From contig NZ_JBBUKT010000005.1 in assembly GCF_038066715.1 (NCBI RefSeq), positions 186,001 to 250,000 of the forward strand: 64,000 nucleotides of DNA, in the 5' to 3' direction. This DNA comes from Luteolibacter sp. Y139 (GTDB taxonomy: Bacteria > Verrucomicrobiota > Verrucomicrobiia > Verrucomicrobiales > Akkermansiaceae). The position numbers and the translations under genes are program-made. Shown one piece after another: positions 16,674-24,498 of the stretch (the stretch's first letter is position 1; each line of letters opens with the position of its first letter). The notes under the pieces were generated by a model. It was not told the origin of the DNA, ran no database searches, and worked only from the letters and a program-made list of their open reading frames with translations.

Positions 16674-16800
16674 GGCGGGTGGGGCGGGAGTTGTTGGAGG
16701 GGCGGGCTTCGCGGTTGCTTCCCGCGGTGTCATTACCGCGCCTGTGGAGGGTGGTGCGGGCTTGGCTGGTGATCGGGAGTGGCGAGGTATTGACGGGGCG

Positions 16801-16832
16801 CGAGACGCCGGAAGGACGCAGTCCTTCCGCTA
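16801..16832. repeat. GGAAGGAC-type REP hairpin
   Basis: CGAGACGCC followed by the perfect 8-bp stem GGAAGGAC/GTCCTTCC with loop GCA (16810-16828) and GCTACC. It belongs to the same family as the hairpins at 13597, 20466, 39649 and 53603. Confidence 0.8.
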
Positions 16833-16875
16833 CCGAGAGAGGAGAATCACGGGCGGAGCCGCGCAGCCGGCCAAG

Positions 16876-17307
16876 TCAATGCGCAGGGCCGGAGGCACGC
16901 CTGGCTCCGAGGTAGAGAAGCGAGGCGCATGCGAGGGCGATCGCAAAAGGGACTTCCGCGATCACGAGCTGCCGCCATGGATGGGGGTCCATGGGGAAGG
17001 GCAACCGCTCCGGATGGGCGATGGCGCGGCTGCCGAAATAGACCTGTACGGCGATGGAAAGCGCCATGAAGAGGGCGATGGAGAGATGGAACTTTTTCCC
17101 GCCGCGCAGGAAGCCGTAGATGAAGAGGGCCATGATCATCGCACTCTCCAGCGGGATGCCGAAGATCGTTGGAAAAGGCCGGAGCAAGATCCGCACGACG
17201 TGGTAGGACAGGGCCAGCGCACCGATGCTGCGGAGGATGGTGCCTTTGTTAGAGCGGGTTTCCAGCGCATCCTCTTGAATGGAGGGCGGGGCGTAGGGAT
17301 TGGACAT
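16876..17307 (-). CDS. Small multi-pass membrane protein
   Basis: 143 residues with a short polar N-terminus (M-S-N-P-Y-A-P-P), typical of small bacterial inner-membrane proteins, then about four hydrophobic helices (roughly residues 28-45, 48-68, 73-92 and 115-135). No family was recognised. It stands alone between the promoter of ELW paralogue 4 and a GC-rich hairpin. Start at 17307 chosen because the N-P-Y-A-P-P pattern is common at real starts of such proteins. Confidence 0.7.
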   Translation of the reverse strand: MSNPYAPPSIQEDALETRSNKGTILRSIGALALSYHVVRILLRPFPTIFGIPLESAMIMALFIYGFLRGGKKFHLSIALFMALSIAVQVYFGSRAIAHPERLPFPMDPHPWRQLVIAEVPFAIALACASLLYLGARRASGPAH

Positions 17308-17423
17308 CGGGCGGGTGATGGGAGGGCTATCAGAGGGTGGCGGGGGATCAATGGTGGCGGAGGTAGGGGAGATTGTTAGAAGGCGCGGGGTGCTTCCGAT
17401 TTGATGGTGCCTTGAAACGACGA

Positions 17424-17452
17424 GGCCCCGGCAACACTGGGATGCCGGGGCC
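17424..17452. terminator. GC-rich hairpin, possible terminator
   Basis: A perfect 10-bp stem GGCCCCGGCA/TGCCGGGGCC with a 9-nt loop. It lies 47 bp past the 3' end of the leftward glycine-zipper gene, but no T-run follows on either strand. It could stabilise mRNA rather than terminate. Confidence 0.45.
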
Positions 17453-17498
17453 GTGGTGGGATCACCGTGTGTCGGTGATGATGGGCGTGGAAACGTTT

Positions 17499-18008
17499 TC
17501 AGATGCCGTCGTTGTCGGCGTCGCCGGGGAGCTTTCGCTCGACCTTGTGCCAGGCGGCGCGGACGGCTTCGCGGGCGTGTGGCCAGTCGAGGCGTGAGTT
17601 GCCCTTGCGGTCTTCCCAGTCGGTGCGGAGGGCGTTTTCGGAAGTAATGAAATCGGTTCCATAGCGATTCGGTCCTTCCCAGCCTAGGCGATAGGCGGGG
17701 GCGTAGTCTTCATCGTAGTTGAGGTCGGGCTGGTGGTAGTCCTGGCGAGGATGGTTTTCCCGCCAGTAGGCATCTTCGACGGTGGGATTGGCGGCTTCGC
17801 CTCCCTCCCTGCCCACGAGTGCACCGGCGATACCACCGGCCACGGCGCCAACGGCGGCTCCGACAGGGCCACCGACCGCCCCCATGGCGGCACCGACCGA
17901 GGCACCGGCAGCGGTGCCGACACCGACGCCGACGGGATGGCTGCCCGGTTCGCCGGTGATGGGGTCTTCATTGCGGAGGTCCTTCAGTTTTTCTTCCTTG
18001 GTTTTCAT
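17499..18008 (-). CDS. Glycine-zipper protein
   Basis: 169 residues. The ATG at 18008 begins M-K-T-K-E-E-K-L-K-D-L-R; upstream in-frame codons to 18236 are not protein-like. Residues ~27-65 form an alternating small-residue stretch (G-T-A-A-G-A-S-V-G-A-A-M-G-A-V-G-G) typical of glycine-zipper membrane segments. The rest is charged and aromatic, with D-Y-H-Q-P-D-L-N-Y-D and W-P-H-A-R-E-A-V-R-A-A-W-H, resembling stress-related proteins common in this phylum. It ends with an acidic D-A-D-N-D-G-I. A role in envelope stress is a guess. Confidence 0.78.
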   Translation of the reverse strand: MKTKEEKLKDLRNEDPITGEPGSHPVGVGVGTAAGASVGAAMGAVGGPVGAAVGAVAGGIAGALVGREGGEAANPTVEDAYWRENHPRQDYHQPDLNYDEDYAPAYRLGWEGPNRYGTDFITSENALRTDWEDRKGNSRLDWPHAREAVRAAWHKVERKLPGDADNDGI

Positions 18009-18192
18009 CGTTGGGTATTCCGGTCGGTTGGAACCGGTGATGATGGTTTCGCAGGTGGAATGCCTGACAGAGTGAAGGGGATCGCGGGAGGTGGTGCTGC
18101 CGTGATGGATGCAAATTGCTAGGAGGTGGGGCAGATTGCTTGATGGCGGTAGCGCTGTAAGAGGCGGAGGGCTGATGCAGCCTTGATGGCTG

Positions 18193-18492
18193 ATGCGGCA
18201 CGGTTCGCGCGAGAAGCAGTGGAAGGTAGAACCCAATGGTCACGTGAAGATTTTCACAGTCATCGAACACAAGCCTGCGACGGGGCGCATCAAGCGAGGG
18301 CGCTTCGAGGCGATGCTGAGGGCGCGGAACTTCGCGAACTTGCCGGGCGTTTCGTGCGGATGGGTTGCGGATCACCAGTATGCGACGGTGGGGGAAGCGC
18401 GGGAGGCGATCATCGAGGCTTCGGCAGCTTCGAACGTGGCGATCCAGAAGGCGTATGTGATCGAATACGGGAACTTCGCGCTGGTGCCGTAG
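18193..18492 (+). CDS. Small hypothetical protein
   Basis: 99 residues: mixed charged N-terminus, then a compact alpha/beta-looking region (K-I-F-T-V-I-E-H, G-R-F-E-A-M-L, A-T-V-G-E-A-R-E-A-I-I-E-A). No family recognised. A longer ORF in another frame (18183-18647) overlaps it, but this frame has the more balanced composition. It is divergent from the glycine-zipper gene with a 184-bp gap. Start uncertain, no clear ribosome binding site. Confidence 0.5.
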   Translation: MRHGSREKQWKVEPNGHVKIFTVIEHKPATGRIKRGRFEAMLRARNFANLPGVSCGWVADHQYATVGEAREAIIEASAASNVAIQKAYVIEYGNFALVP

Positions 18493-18597
18493 CGTGGTTA
18501 TCGAGGTGGCTTTGGATGGCCCGTGACCGGTGGGACACTGAATCCGGCCACGGGCGCATTCACCATTTCACACATTTACCACGGAAAGAGATGATGC

Positions 18598-19062
18598 ATG
18601 GATGCGATCACTCAAGAGGTGCATCCGATCTTCCCGGTGTGCAATGAACGCATGCTCCGCAGTTCTACGGATGGCATTTTCCGAAGGGTGCCATCGGGAA
18701 AACCTAATGAAGGTTCCGAAGCCGTCACGGTATGCGTGGCCTTCGGAAAATGTGTGTCTGCAAAGGTACTATGGACTCGTATGGAATGCGTGGCCGTGCA
18801 ACCCTTCGGAATGTCCTCCTACTACCTGATGAAGAATGGAAAGGTAGAATGTGATCTCATCAGGTCGGGTATGGATCGCCTGCCGCGTGAGCCGCAGCAC
18901 TGCTGGCATGAGTGCAACATCGTCACGACCTCGCGGGTGACTGCGGGGCCGGCGGATGTGTTCCAGATCGTGGCTGCGGGCGGGGAGGGCCTGCCTTATT
19001 CGGTATCGCGCTGCCAGGTGGGAGTGGATGGCTGGGAGATCGAGGGGCAGGTGCTGTTTTGA
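18598..19062 (+). CDS. Hypothetical protein
   Basis: 154 residues with a mixed composition and six cysteines (for example F-P-V-C-N-E-R, V-T-V-C-V-A-F-G-K-C, H-C-W-H-E-C-N). No signal peptide and no recognised family. GGAAAGAG lies 8-15 bases before the ATG and is one of the better Shine-Dalgarno candidates in this window, which supports this start. Confidence 0.6.
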   Translation: MDAITQEVHPIFPVCNERMLRSSTDGIFRRVPSGKPNEGSEAVTVCVAFGKCVSAKVLWTRMECVAVQPFGMSSYYLMKNGKVECDLIRSGMDRLPREPQHCWHECNIVTTSRVTAGPADVFQIVAAGGEGLPYSVSRCQVGVDGWEIEGQVLF

Positions 19063-19184
19063 GGGAGGGAGTGGCCGGGCGGATTCGTGCGTGAGGGTCT
19101 GGCTACGCGGTTTGCTTAGGTGGGGACACGAGAAAATCAACGTTGCGGCGGGAATGCCTTGAGGCGAAACTTGATGAAGTGCCG

Positions 19185-19499
19185 ATGCCCATTCCGATAG
19201 CTCTCAGCGATATTCGCGCCGCGATCCGCCAATCCCGCCGTGTGGTCTTCACTTACGAAAAGAAGGAGGTGATGGCTGACTTCTACCTGCTAGGCCAAGC
19301 GCGGAAGACGGGGGCTTATGTGATTCTCGCGTGGTGCCTGGAGCCGGTGAAGGAGTGGCGGCTGTTGCGGTATTCGCTGGTGAAGGACTTGGAGGCTGTG
19401 GGTCAGATGGACGAGATCCGGCCGGACTTCGATTCCTGCTATCCCGGGATCGCGACGGTGGACACGCAGGCATTCCACGTGGCGCGGCGGCACAGTTGA
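19185..19499 (+). CDS. Small WYL-like domain protein
   Basis: 104 residues. The ATG at 19185 (M-P-I-P-I-A-L-S-D-I-R-A-A-I) is preferred over the upstream in-frame 19143 because it starts directly before the conserved fold. The core I-R-Q-S-R-R-V-V-F-T-Y, followed by Y-L-L-G and W-R-L-L-R-Y-S-L-V-K-D-L, looks like the beta-barrel of WYL domains, which sense nucleotides or nucleic acids in bacterial regulators. There is no DNA-binding domain, so this is a stand-alone domain. Family assignment is tentative. Confidence 0.6.
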   Translation: MPIPIALSDIRAAIRQSRRVVFTYEKKEVMADFYLLGQARKTGAYVILAWCLEPVKEWRLLRYSLVKDLEAVGQMDEIRPDFDSCYPGIATVDTQAFHVARRHS

Positions 19500-19704
19500 G
19501 CGTGGTGGGGTGATGGGAAGAAGCGGCGGGTGATCGGTGATCAGTGGAAAGGCAGCGGACCGGTGGATGATTTGACCACGGATTTCGCGGATGGCGCGGA
19601 TGGGATGAGAAGGGCGTGCGGGGTAGCTCCGGAGCCGAATCGGGAGTGCAGCCGTTAGACGCATGAGGCGTTCCCTTCAGGACGCGTTGATCCGGGGCGT
19701 TCCA

Positions 19705-19750
19705 CCTGGCACTGCGTGCCAGGCTTTTATGAGTCGTCCCGTTGGGACGA
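19705..19750. repeat. Two intergenic hairpins
   Basis: A perfect hairpin CCTGGCAC-TGC-GTGCCAGG (19705-19723) followed by CTTTTAT, then TCGTCCC-GTT-GGGACGA (19734-19750). The second is partly repeated just downstream (GTCGCC...GGGGACGAAGGGC). The first could terminate rightward transcription. The rest of the 19500-19866 gap holds dispersed fragments such as GACCACGGATTTCGCGG. Confidence 0.55.
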
Positions 19751-19866
19751 AGGGCATGAGTCGCCTTGTGGGGACGAAGGGCGGATGAGATTGAAACACG
19801 ATTCGGCTGGTGAGCGTATGGCGGGATATGAGGATGAGTGGTAGTAACCCGACTGTTTTCCCCGGA

Positions 19867-20364
19867 ATGAAGATGCTGCTGAGGGTGGTTTTGTGTTGGA
19901 TGCTCGCTGTTTCGACGGGCAGCGCGGAGAGTGAGATTTCGCTGAAGCAGAAGTCGAAGAGCGGTCTGCAGGGGTGGACGGTCGCGGGGGCAAGGCACAG
20001 CCGAGGGGAGTGGATGAACAGCACGCTGGTGGTGATCACCAAGGCGGGGGAGAAGAAGACGTTCAGGATTTCCCGTGCCTTTATCGGGACGTGGGGGTTT
20101 GCGGATGCAGACAAGTCGGTGGTGATCGCAGGGAGGAACGAGCACGGTCCGGCGTGGATTCAGAAGTTCGACATTGAGACGGGGAAGCTGCTGGCGGAGT
20201 GCGCGGGGAGCGATTTTTTCAAGGACACGCCGGAGTGGGCGCGGCCGTGGTGTGATGAGGCGGAGAAGGCGGAGAAGGCGGAGAAGGCGGAGAAGGCGGA
20301 GAAGGCGGAGAAGGCTGCGGGCGTGCGGAAGGAACCCGAGACCGCGCCACGGTCGAATGATTAG
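19867..20364 (+). CDS. Secreted protein with EKA tandem repeat
   Basis: 165 residues. The ATG at 19867 opens a signal peptide (M-K-M-L-L-R-V-V-L-C-W-M-L-A-V, cleavage near G-S-A-E). The centre reads like beta strands of a quinoprotein/WD-type blade (S-V-V-I-A-G-R-N, W-I-Q-K-F-D-I-E-T-G-K-L). The C-terminal part contains six consecutive E-K-A units from a 9-bp DNA repeat, predicted to form a short charged helix. No family recognised. Confidence 0.6.
   Translation: MKMLLRVVLCWMLAVSTGSAESEISLKQKSKSGLQGWTVAGARHSRGEWMNSTLVVITKAGEKKTFRISRAFIGTWGFADADKSVVIAGRNEHGPAWIQKFDIETGKLLAECAGSDFFKDTPEWARPWCDEAEKAEKAEKAEKAEKAEKAAGVRKEPETAPRSND
20260..20315 (+). repeat. 9-bp coding tandem repeat (EKA)
   Basis: GCGGAGAAG repeated six times almost perfectly, in frame, giving E-K-A units. 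The near-identity of units at DNA level indicates recent slippage; gain or loss of a unit keeps the frame. Confidence 0.85.
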
Positions 20365-20447
20365 CCGGCGGATTGAGTGCTGATCCACCGCGCGGGGTCA
20401 GGCGGGCTGGCTGGGATCGCTTCGGGATCGGGGTGAGGCGCTTTTCT

Positions 20448-20631
20448 AACGAGGCGCGAGAAGCCGGGAGGGCGAAGTCCTTCCGCTGCTATCTATGAGA
20501 GGAGGAGGCTGTGAGGCGGGTCTCCCGATGCGGCTGGTGGCCGCGGAAGTGCGAAGGTCATAGACGCGCCGCTACATTGGGGGATGGGACGACTGCGTCG
20601 TCGCGTCGACGGGACGTCGACACCCCCTTAG
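20448..20631. repeat. Composite intergenic repeat module, copy 5
   Basis: The GGAAGGAC-type hairpin is imperfect here (GGGAGGGCGAAGTCCTTCC, 20466-20484). It is followed by CCGATGCGGC...GGCCGC, GGTCATAGACGCGCCGCTACA and the right hairpin GTCGACG-GGA-CGTCGAC (20603-20623) with its tail. In the ELW cluster such a module lies at each ELW 3' end; here no ELW gene follows. Confidence 0.8.
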
Positions 20632-21089
20632 TGAGGTTTTGTGGAAACCCTGCGGGGGTTTGCGGCGGAGAAGATGATGGCAGGTCGCGGTTGCGGGAAG
20701 GGCTCGCGGGGGCTGCTTGGAGGGACGGGCCGGTATGAAAGACGGCCAGGATGGGGTCCCCGTTCAGATTCAGACGCAGATTCAGACCAGATTCAAATTC
20801 GTAGGCGCGAGGGTGACACCGCGGAAGCCACTACTAAGAAGCGAGAGCAACACCGCTTGTATTCCCGCGGTGCCACCCGCGCGCCTACGAATGATTGGTT
20901 TGATCGTTTGAGGGACGAATCGTTCGATGAATTGATTCAATCGATCGATTTGGTGGCCGGTCCCGTGAGGCGGGCCGGCGACGGGGAGAGGAGGAAAGAT
21001 GGGGTAGTTGCCGGGTGGTGAGGAGGTTGTGGAGGAGGGGATGCGGAACTTCGGGTGGTGTCGGATTTTGGCAAGGGGCCGCCGGGAAA
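20632..21089. other. Gene-poor stretch with a long inverted repeat
   Basis: No convincing gene. The interval contains short direct repeats of CAGATTCAGAC (about 20764-20796), a long inverted repeat (20797-20892) and a locally AT-richer block with the palindrome AATCGATCGATT. A plus-strand frame (20641-21021) ends in a plausible-looking helix but begins in low-complexity sequence and crosses the inverted repeat, so it is not called. Confidence 0.6.
20797..20892. repeat. Long imperfect hairpin (28-bp arms)
   Basis: Left arm 20797-20824 starts ATTCGTAGGCGCG and ends CACCGCGG; right arm 20865-20892 is its reverse complement with two mismatches. The 40-nt interior itself contains short complementary bits (AAGCG...CGCTT). 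It could be a MITE-like insertion or a structured RNA; no protein signal supports coding. Confidence 0.7.
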
Positions 21090-21188
21090 AAGTTAACTTG
21101 CCCGGTTGCCGGGGTGGCGCAGGGACTGTTAGCTTGAGGTGGGGAGAAGGCAAGGGGTTTTGTATTTCGATTGTGAATACTTTGTGAA
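21090..21188 (-). promoter_or_regulatory. Orphan copy of the ELW promoter module
   Basis: Matches copy 4 element by element on the minus strand: TTCACAAAGTATTCACA (11-bp repeat), TTGCCT (21148-21153), 16 bp, TAACAG (21126-21131), then the palindrome AAGTTAACTT (21090-21099). No ELWxxDGT reading frame lies to its left, where the gene would be; a repeat module (copy 5) ends 460 bp away. Confidence 0.6.
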
Positions 21189-21396
21189 TTTTTTGGATGG
21201 GCCGGCGGCGCGGGGAGTGAGGAGAGGATTGGTGAGAACCCCCTGGGGCGGCAGGAGTTCCTCAGGGATTTGGATTTGTGGATTTTGAGATGAGGAGAGA
21301 TTAGCGGCGGGTTGTTGTCTTATTGGTGGTGGATTGCTGTCCGATTTTTCGCGGTCTCATCCTTTGTTAATCCGGGTGGGGGTACAAGAGGGCCTT

Positions 21397-24042
21397 ATGC
21401 CGGGGATCAACACAGCCTTGAGGTCGATGATGGTGCTCGCGCTGGTGGCCGGGGCATGGAGCGAGCGGCTGGTGGCGGAGCCGCCGGCGATGGCGGGGGA
21501 GCTGAAGCAGTGGCACAAGGTGACGCTGAATTTCACGGGGCCGGAAACGAGTGAGGCGGCGGTGCCGAATCCCTTCACGGACTACCGGCTGGATGTGACC
21601 TTCCGGCATGTGGCGTCGGGGCGATCCTACGTGGTGCCGGGCTACTATGCGGCGGATGGGGATGCGGGGAATACGTCCGCGACGGCGGGGCATGTGTGGC
21701 GTGTCCATTTCGCGCCGGATGCGACGGGCGAGTGGACTTACACGGTGTCATTCCGCACGGGGGTGAATGTGATGGCGGATGCGAGTGCTGCGGCGGGGAC
21801 GAGCGCGGGATACTTCGATGCGCAGTCGGGGGGATTCCTGATCCAGCCGACGGACAAGACGGGGCGCGACATGCGGGCGAAGGGACGGCTGGAGTATGTG
21901 GGGAAGCATCACCTGCGCTATGCTGGCACCGGCAGGTACTTCATGAAGGCGGGCGTGGATTCGCCGGAGAACCTGCTTTCGTATGCGGACTTCGATGGGA
22001 GCTTCAAGACGGATGGGCACGATGACTTCCGGGTGAAGACGTGGGCGCCGCATGTGGCTGATTGGCAGACGGGCGATCCGGAGTGGCAGGATCACAAGGG
22101 CCACGGGCTGATCGGTGCGATCAACTATCTGGCATCGGAGGGGATCAATTCGTTTTCATTCCTGACGATGAACATCGATGGGGATGACAAGAATGTCTTC
22201 CCGTATCCGGACTATGCGGAGCGGCTGCGGATCGATGTGTCGCGGATGGACCAGTGGGGCATGGTCTTCGACCATGGGACGAAGATGGGGATGCACCTGC
22301 ACTTCAAGACGCAGGAGACGGAGAACGAGCTGATGTTAGACGGTGGCGACCTGGGCGTGCAGCGGAAGCTTTACTACCGGGAGCTGATCGCGCGCTTCGG
22401 CCACAATCTGGCGCTGAACTGGAACCTGGGAGAGGAGATCAACAATGCGACGCTGGCGCAGAAGGTGGCGTGGGCGCAGTACTTCTACGATACGGATCCG
22501 TATCACCACCCGATCGTGATTCACAATGGGGCGAGCCATTTCGACATGATGGGGAATGCCTCGAAGCTGACGGGCTTCTCGCTGCAGCTGAACAATTCCG
22601 ACTTCTCGGATACCTTCGCGCAATCGAAGCGCTACATCACGCGCTCGGCGGACTTTGGCAGGCCGTGGGTGGTGGCGGCGGACGAGCCGGGGGACTCGCG
22701 GCTCTCGGTGAGGCCGGACAATGATGCGGGCACGAGCCATCGCGATGCGCGGAAGAATGCGCTGTGGGGAAACATCATGGCGGGTGGCGCGGGCTGTGAA
22801 TTCTACTTCGGCTATGACAAGCCGGAGGGTGATCTGACGCTGCAGAATTTCCGCAGCCGTGATGCCTTCTGGGACTACTGCCGCTACACGGTGAATTTCT
22901 TCGCGGGGAACAATTTCCCGTTTGAGGAGATGAAGAACCAGAACGCGCTGGTGAGCGGGAATGGGGACAATGCGAACCGCTGCCTGGGGAAGATCGGCAG
23001 CTGCTATCTGGTGCAGCTGCATGACGGTGGATCGGCGACGCTGGATCTAACAGGTGTGACGGGGAACTTCACCACGAAGTGGTTCAATCCTCGGACGGGT
23101 GTGCCCTTGATCGATGGGGTGCTGCTTCAGGGCGGTGGCATTGTTCCGCTCGGGACGCCTCCGGATACGCCGACGGAAGATTGGGTGGTGCTGGTGCAGT
23201 CGACGGATGGCAGCGGCGGGGCGACGAATGCGGCGCCGGTGGTGGATGCGGGGCCGGACAAGGCGGCGTACATCGGTGATGCTGCGCCGGTGGCGGTGAC
23301 GCTGAATGGCAGCGTGACGGATGATGGTCTGCCGGATGAGTTCTCGCTGGTGAGGGCGTGGTCGGTGGTGTCGGGGCCGGCGGCGGTTTCGTTTTCGAAT
23401 GTGAATGCGACGGTGACGTCGGCGACCTTCACTCAGGCGGGGACTTATGTGCTGAGCCTGGAGGCGTCGGATGGGGATTTATCGGGGAGGGACTGGGTGC
23501 AGGTGACGGTGCTGCCGATCGATGAAGGGAGTGATGTGCCGGTATTCCTGGGGCTGGCGATCAGCACCTCGGTGAACCGGCCGGCGATCATTCCGCATGC
23601 GGAGATTTTGGCGACGGGTTATGATCCGGATGGGGATCCGATCGTGCTGACGGTGGAGGACGGTGGCACGGCGGCGGGCGGTGAGGTCACTGCGGAGGCA
23701 GGGCACCTGCTGTATACGCCGGCGATCGACTACAGCGGGCCGGATTCATTCCTGATGACGATCCTGAATGACCACGGGGTCTCGGCGTCGGCGTATCTGG
23801 ATATCAATGTGGTGCCGTCGGATGGGATCGGTGGCGTGCAGCCGACGGTGGAGAGGGCGGTGGATGGCGCGGTGAGAATCCGCTTCGCGGGGATCCCGGG
23901 CTATGCGTATGCTATCCAGCGCTCGGTGGATCTGGTGACGTGGACGACGGTGGCAGATCTGCGGGAGGAGAATGGGGTGCTGGATTTCACGGACATCGAG
24001 CCGCCGGAGGGGCGGGCGTTTTATCGGGTGGCGGTGCCTTGA
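21397..24042 (+). CDS. DUF5060-type glycoside-hydrolase-like protein
   Basis: 881 residues, exported. The ATG at 21397 starts the signal sequence and AGAGGG lies about 8 bases upstream; the in-frame 21334 start is less likely. Order of parts: DUF5060-like beta-sandwich (~35-170), a TIM-barrel-like region with H-L-H-F-K and N-L-G-E-E (~300-350), where the glutamate is a candidate acid/base, a collagen-binding-2-like domain (~480-620), a PKD-like domain (~630-720), a cadherin-like domain (~735-815) and a C-terminal tail with Y-A-I-Q-R-S-V-D and F-Y-R-V-A-V-P. Related proteins act on plant or algal polysaccharides; the substrate is not identifiable. Confidence 0.82.
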   Translation: MPGINTALRSMMVLALVAGAWSERLVAEPPAMAGELKQWHKVTLNFTGPETSEAAVPNPFTDYRLDVTFRHVASGRSYVVPGYYAADGDAGNTSATAGHVWRVHFAPDATGEWTYTVSFRTGVNVMADASAAAGTSAGYFDAQSGGFLIQPTDKTGRDMRAKGRLEYVGKHHLRYAGTGRYFMKAGVDSPENLLSYADFDGSFKTDGHDDFRVKTWAPHVADWQTGDPEWQDHKGHGLIGAINYLASEGINSFSFLTMNIDGDDKNVFPYPDYAERLRIDVSRMDQWGMVFDHGTKMGMHLHFKTQETENELMLDGGDLGVQRKLYYRELIARFGHNLALNWNLGEEINNATLAQKVAWAQYFYDTDPYHHPIVIHNGASHFDMMGNASKLTGFSLQLNNSDFSDTFAQSKRYITRSADFGRPWVVAADEPGDSRLSVRPDNDAGTSHRDARKNALWGNIMAGGAGCEFYFGYDKPEGDLTLQNFRSRDAFWDYCRYTVNFFAGNNFPFEEMKNQNALVSGNGDNANRCLGKIGSCYLVQLHDGGSATLDLTGVTGNFTTKWFNPRTGVPLIDGVLLQGGGIVPLGTPPDTPTEDWVVLVQSTDGSGGATNAAPVVDAGPDKAAYIGDAAPVAVTLNGSVTDDGLPDEFSLVRAWSVVSGPAAVSFSNVNATVTSATFTQAGTYVLSLEASDGDLSGRDWVQVTVLPIDEGSDVPVFLGLAISTSVNRPAIIPHAEILATGYDPDGDPIVLTVEDGGTAAGGEVTAEAGHLLYTPAIDYSGPDSFLMTILNDHGVSASAYLDINVVPSDGIGGVQPTVERAVDGAVRIRFAGIPGYAYAIQRSVDLVTWTTVADLREENGVLDFTDIEPPEGRAFYRVAVP

Positions 24043-24294
24043 GGCTAACAGGTGTTGGGGAGTGCCGAGTGATCGATGGAAACTCATCGCACGGGTGGGT
24101 GAACGAAACGCGGGGGCGCAGGGGGCGTGGCTCAAACTTCCGGAGATTGAATCGGGTGCCGTAAGGTGTTAATTATTAGAAAATTGAATGGCCCGTTGAC
24201 AGTTTTTGGGATGGCTCCTAGACTGGCAACGAAAGCGCCAGCGATCCTCGGCCTGCATGGAAGGCCGCTTGAAGTCCGGGAGCCATTGCCGACC

Positions 24295-24492
24295 ATGAGA
24301 GGAAACTCTTCAGAAGCGAAGATCAGCCGTGCTTCCCGCGCCGCCAAGAAGAAGGCTGCCCGGGAAGAAGACCTGCGTTTGCTCGCCGAGGGAATGTCTC
24401 CGCAGAAGCTGCAGCAGAAGAACTCTGCGTTTCCTGTCGGGATGTTTGTTGGTGCGCGGATCGAGAACCTTTCCTCTGCGGTGGGACGCTGA
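24295..24492 (+). CDS. Small basic protein, partner of the nucleotidyltransferase
   Basis: 65 residues. The ATG at 24295 was chosen; the longer frame to 24166 adds an unrelated leader. It has a lysine/arginine-rich helix (S-R-A-A-K-K-K-A-A-R-E-E-D) and then E-G-M-S-P-Q-K-L-Q-Q-K-N-S. Its stop lies 6 bp before the next start, so the two are co-translated. The position and size recall the small partner of nucleotidyltransferase toxin-antitoxin pairs, but no family was recognised with certainty. Confidence 0.6.
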   Translation: MRGNSSEAKISRASRAAKKKAAREEDLRLLAEGMSPQKLQQKNSAFPVGMFVGARIENLSSAVGR

Positions 24493-24498
24493 TTTCGC

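Noticed and set aside
18183..18647. Alternative plus-strand frame overlapping two small genes
   Set aside because: Arg/Gly/Ala-rich shadow composition; the other frames at 18193 and 18598 look more like proteins.
20174..20383. Poly-arginine reading frame
   Set aside because: Out-of-frame reading of the nine-base repeat.
19249..20388. Minus-strand frame of 379 codons
   Set aside because: Runs of R-L-L caused by the GCGGAGAAG repeat read backward; it crosses two plus-strand genes and intergenic hairpins.
20641..21021. Plus-strand frame of 126 codons
   Set aside because: It crosses the long inverted repeat and begins in a low-complexity, repeat-derived stretch. Kept as non-coding, with some doubt about its last 50 codons.
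20448..21188. Integrated element or phage remnant
   Set aside because: No integrase, attachment-site duplication or phage gene; the repeat module and orphan promoter explain most of the stretch.
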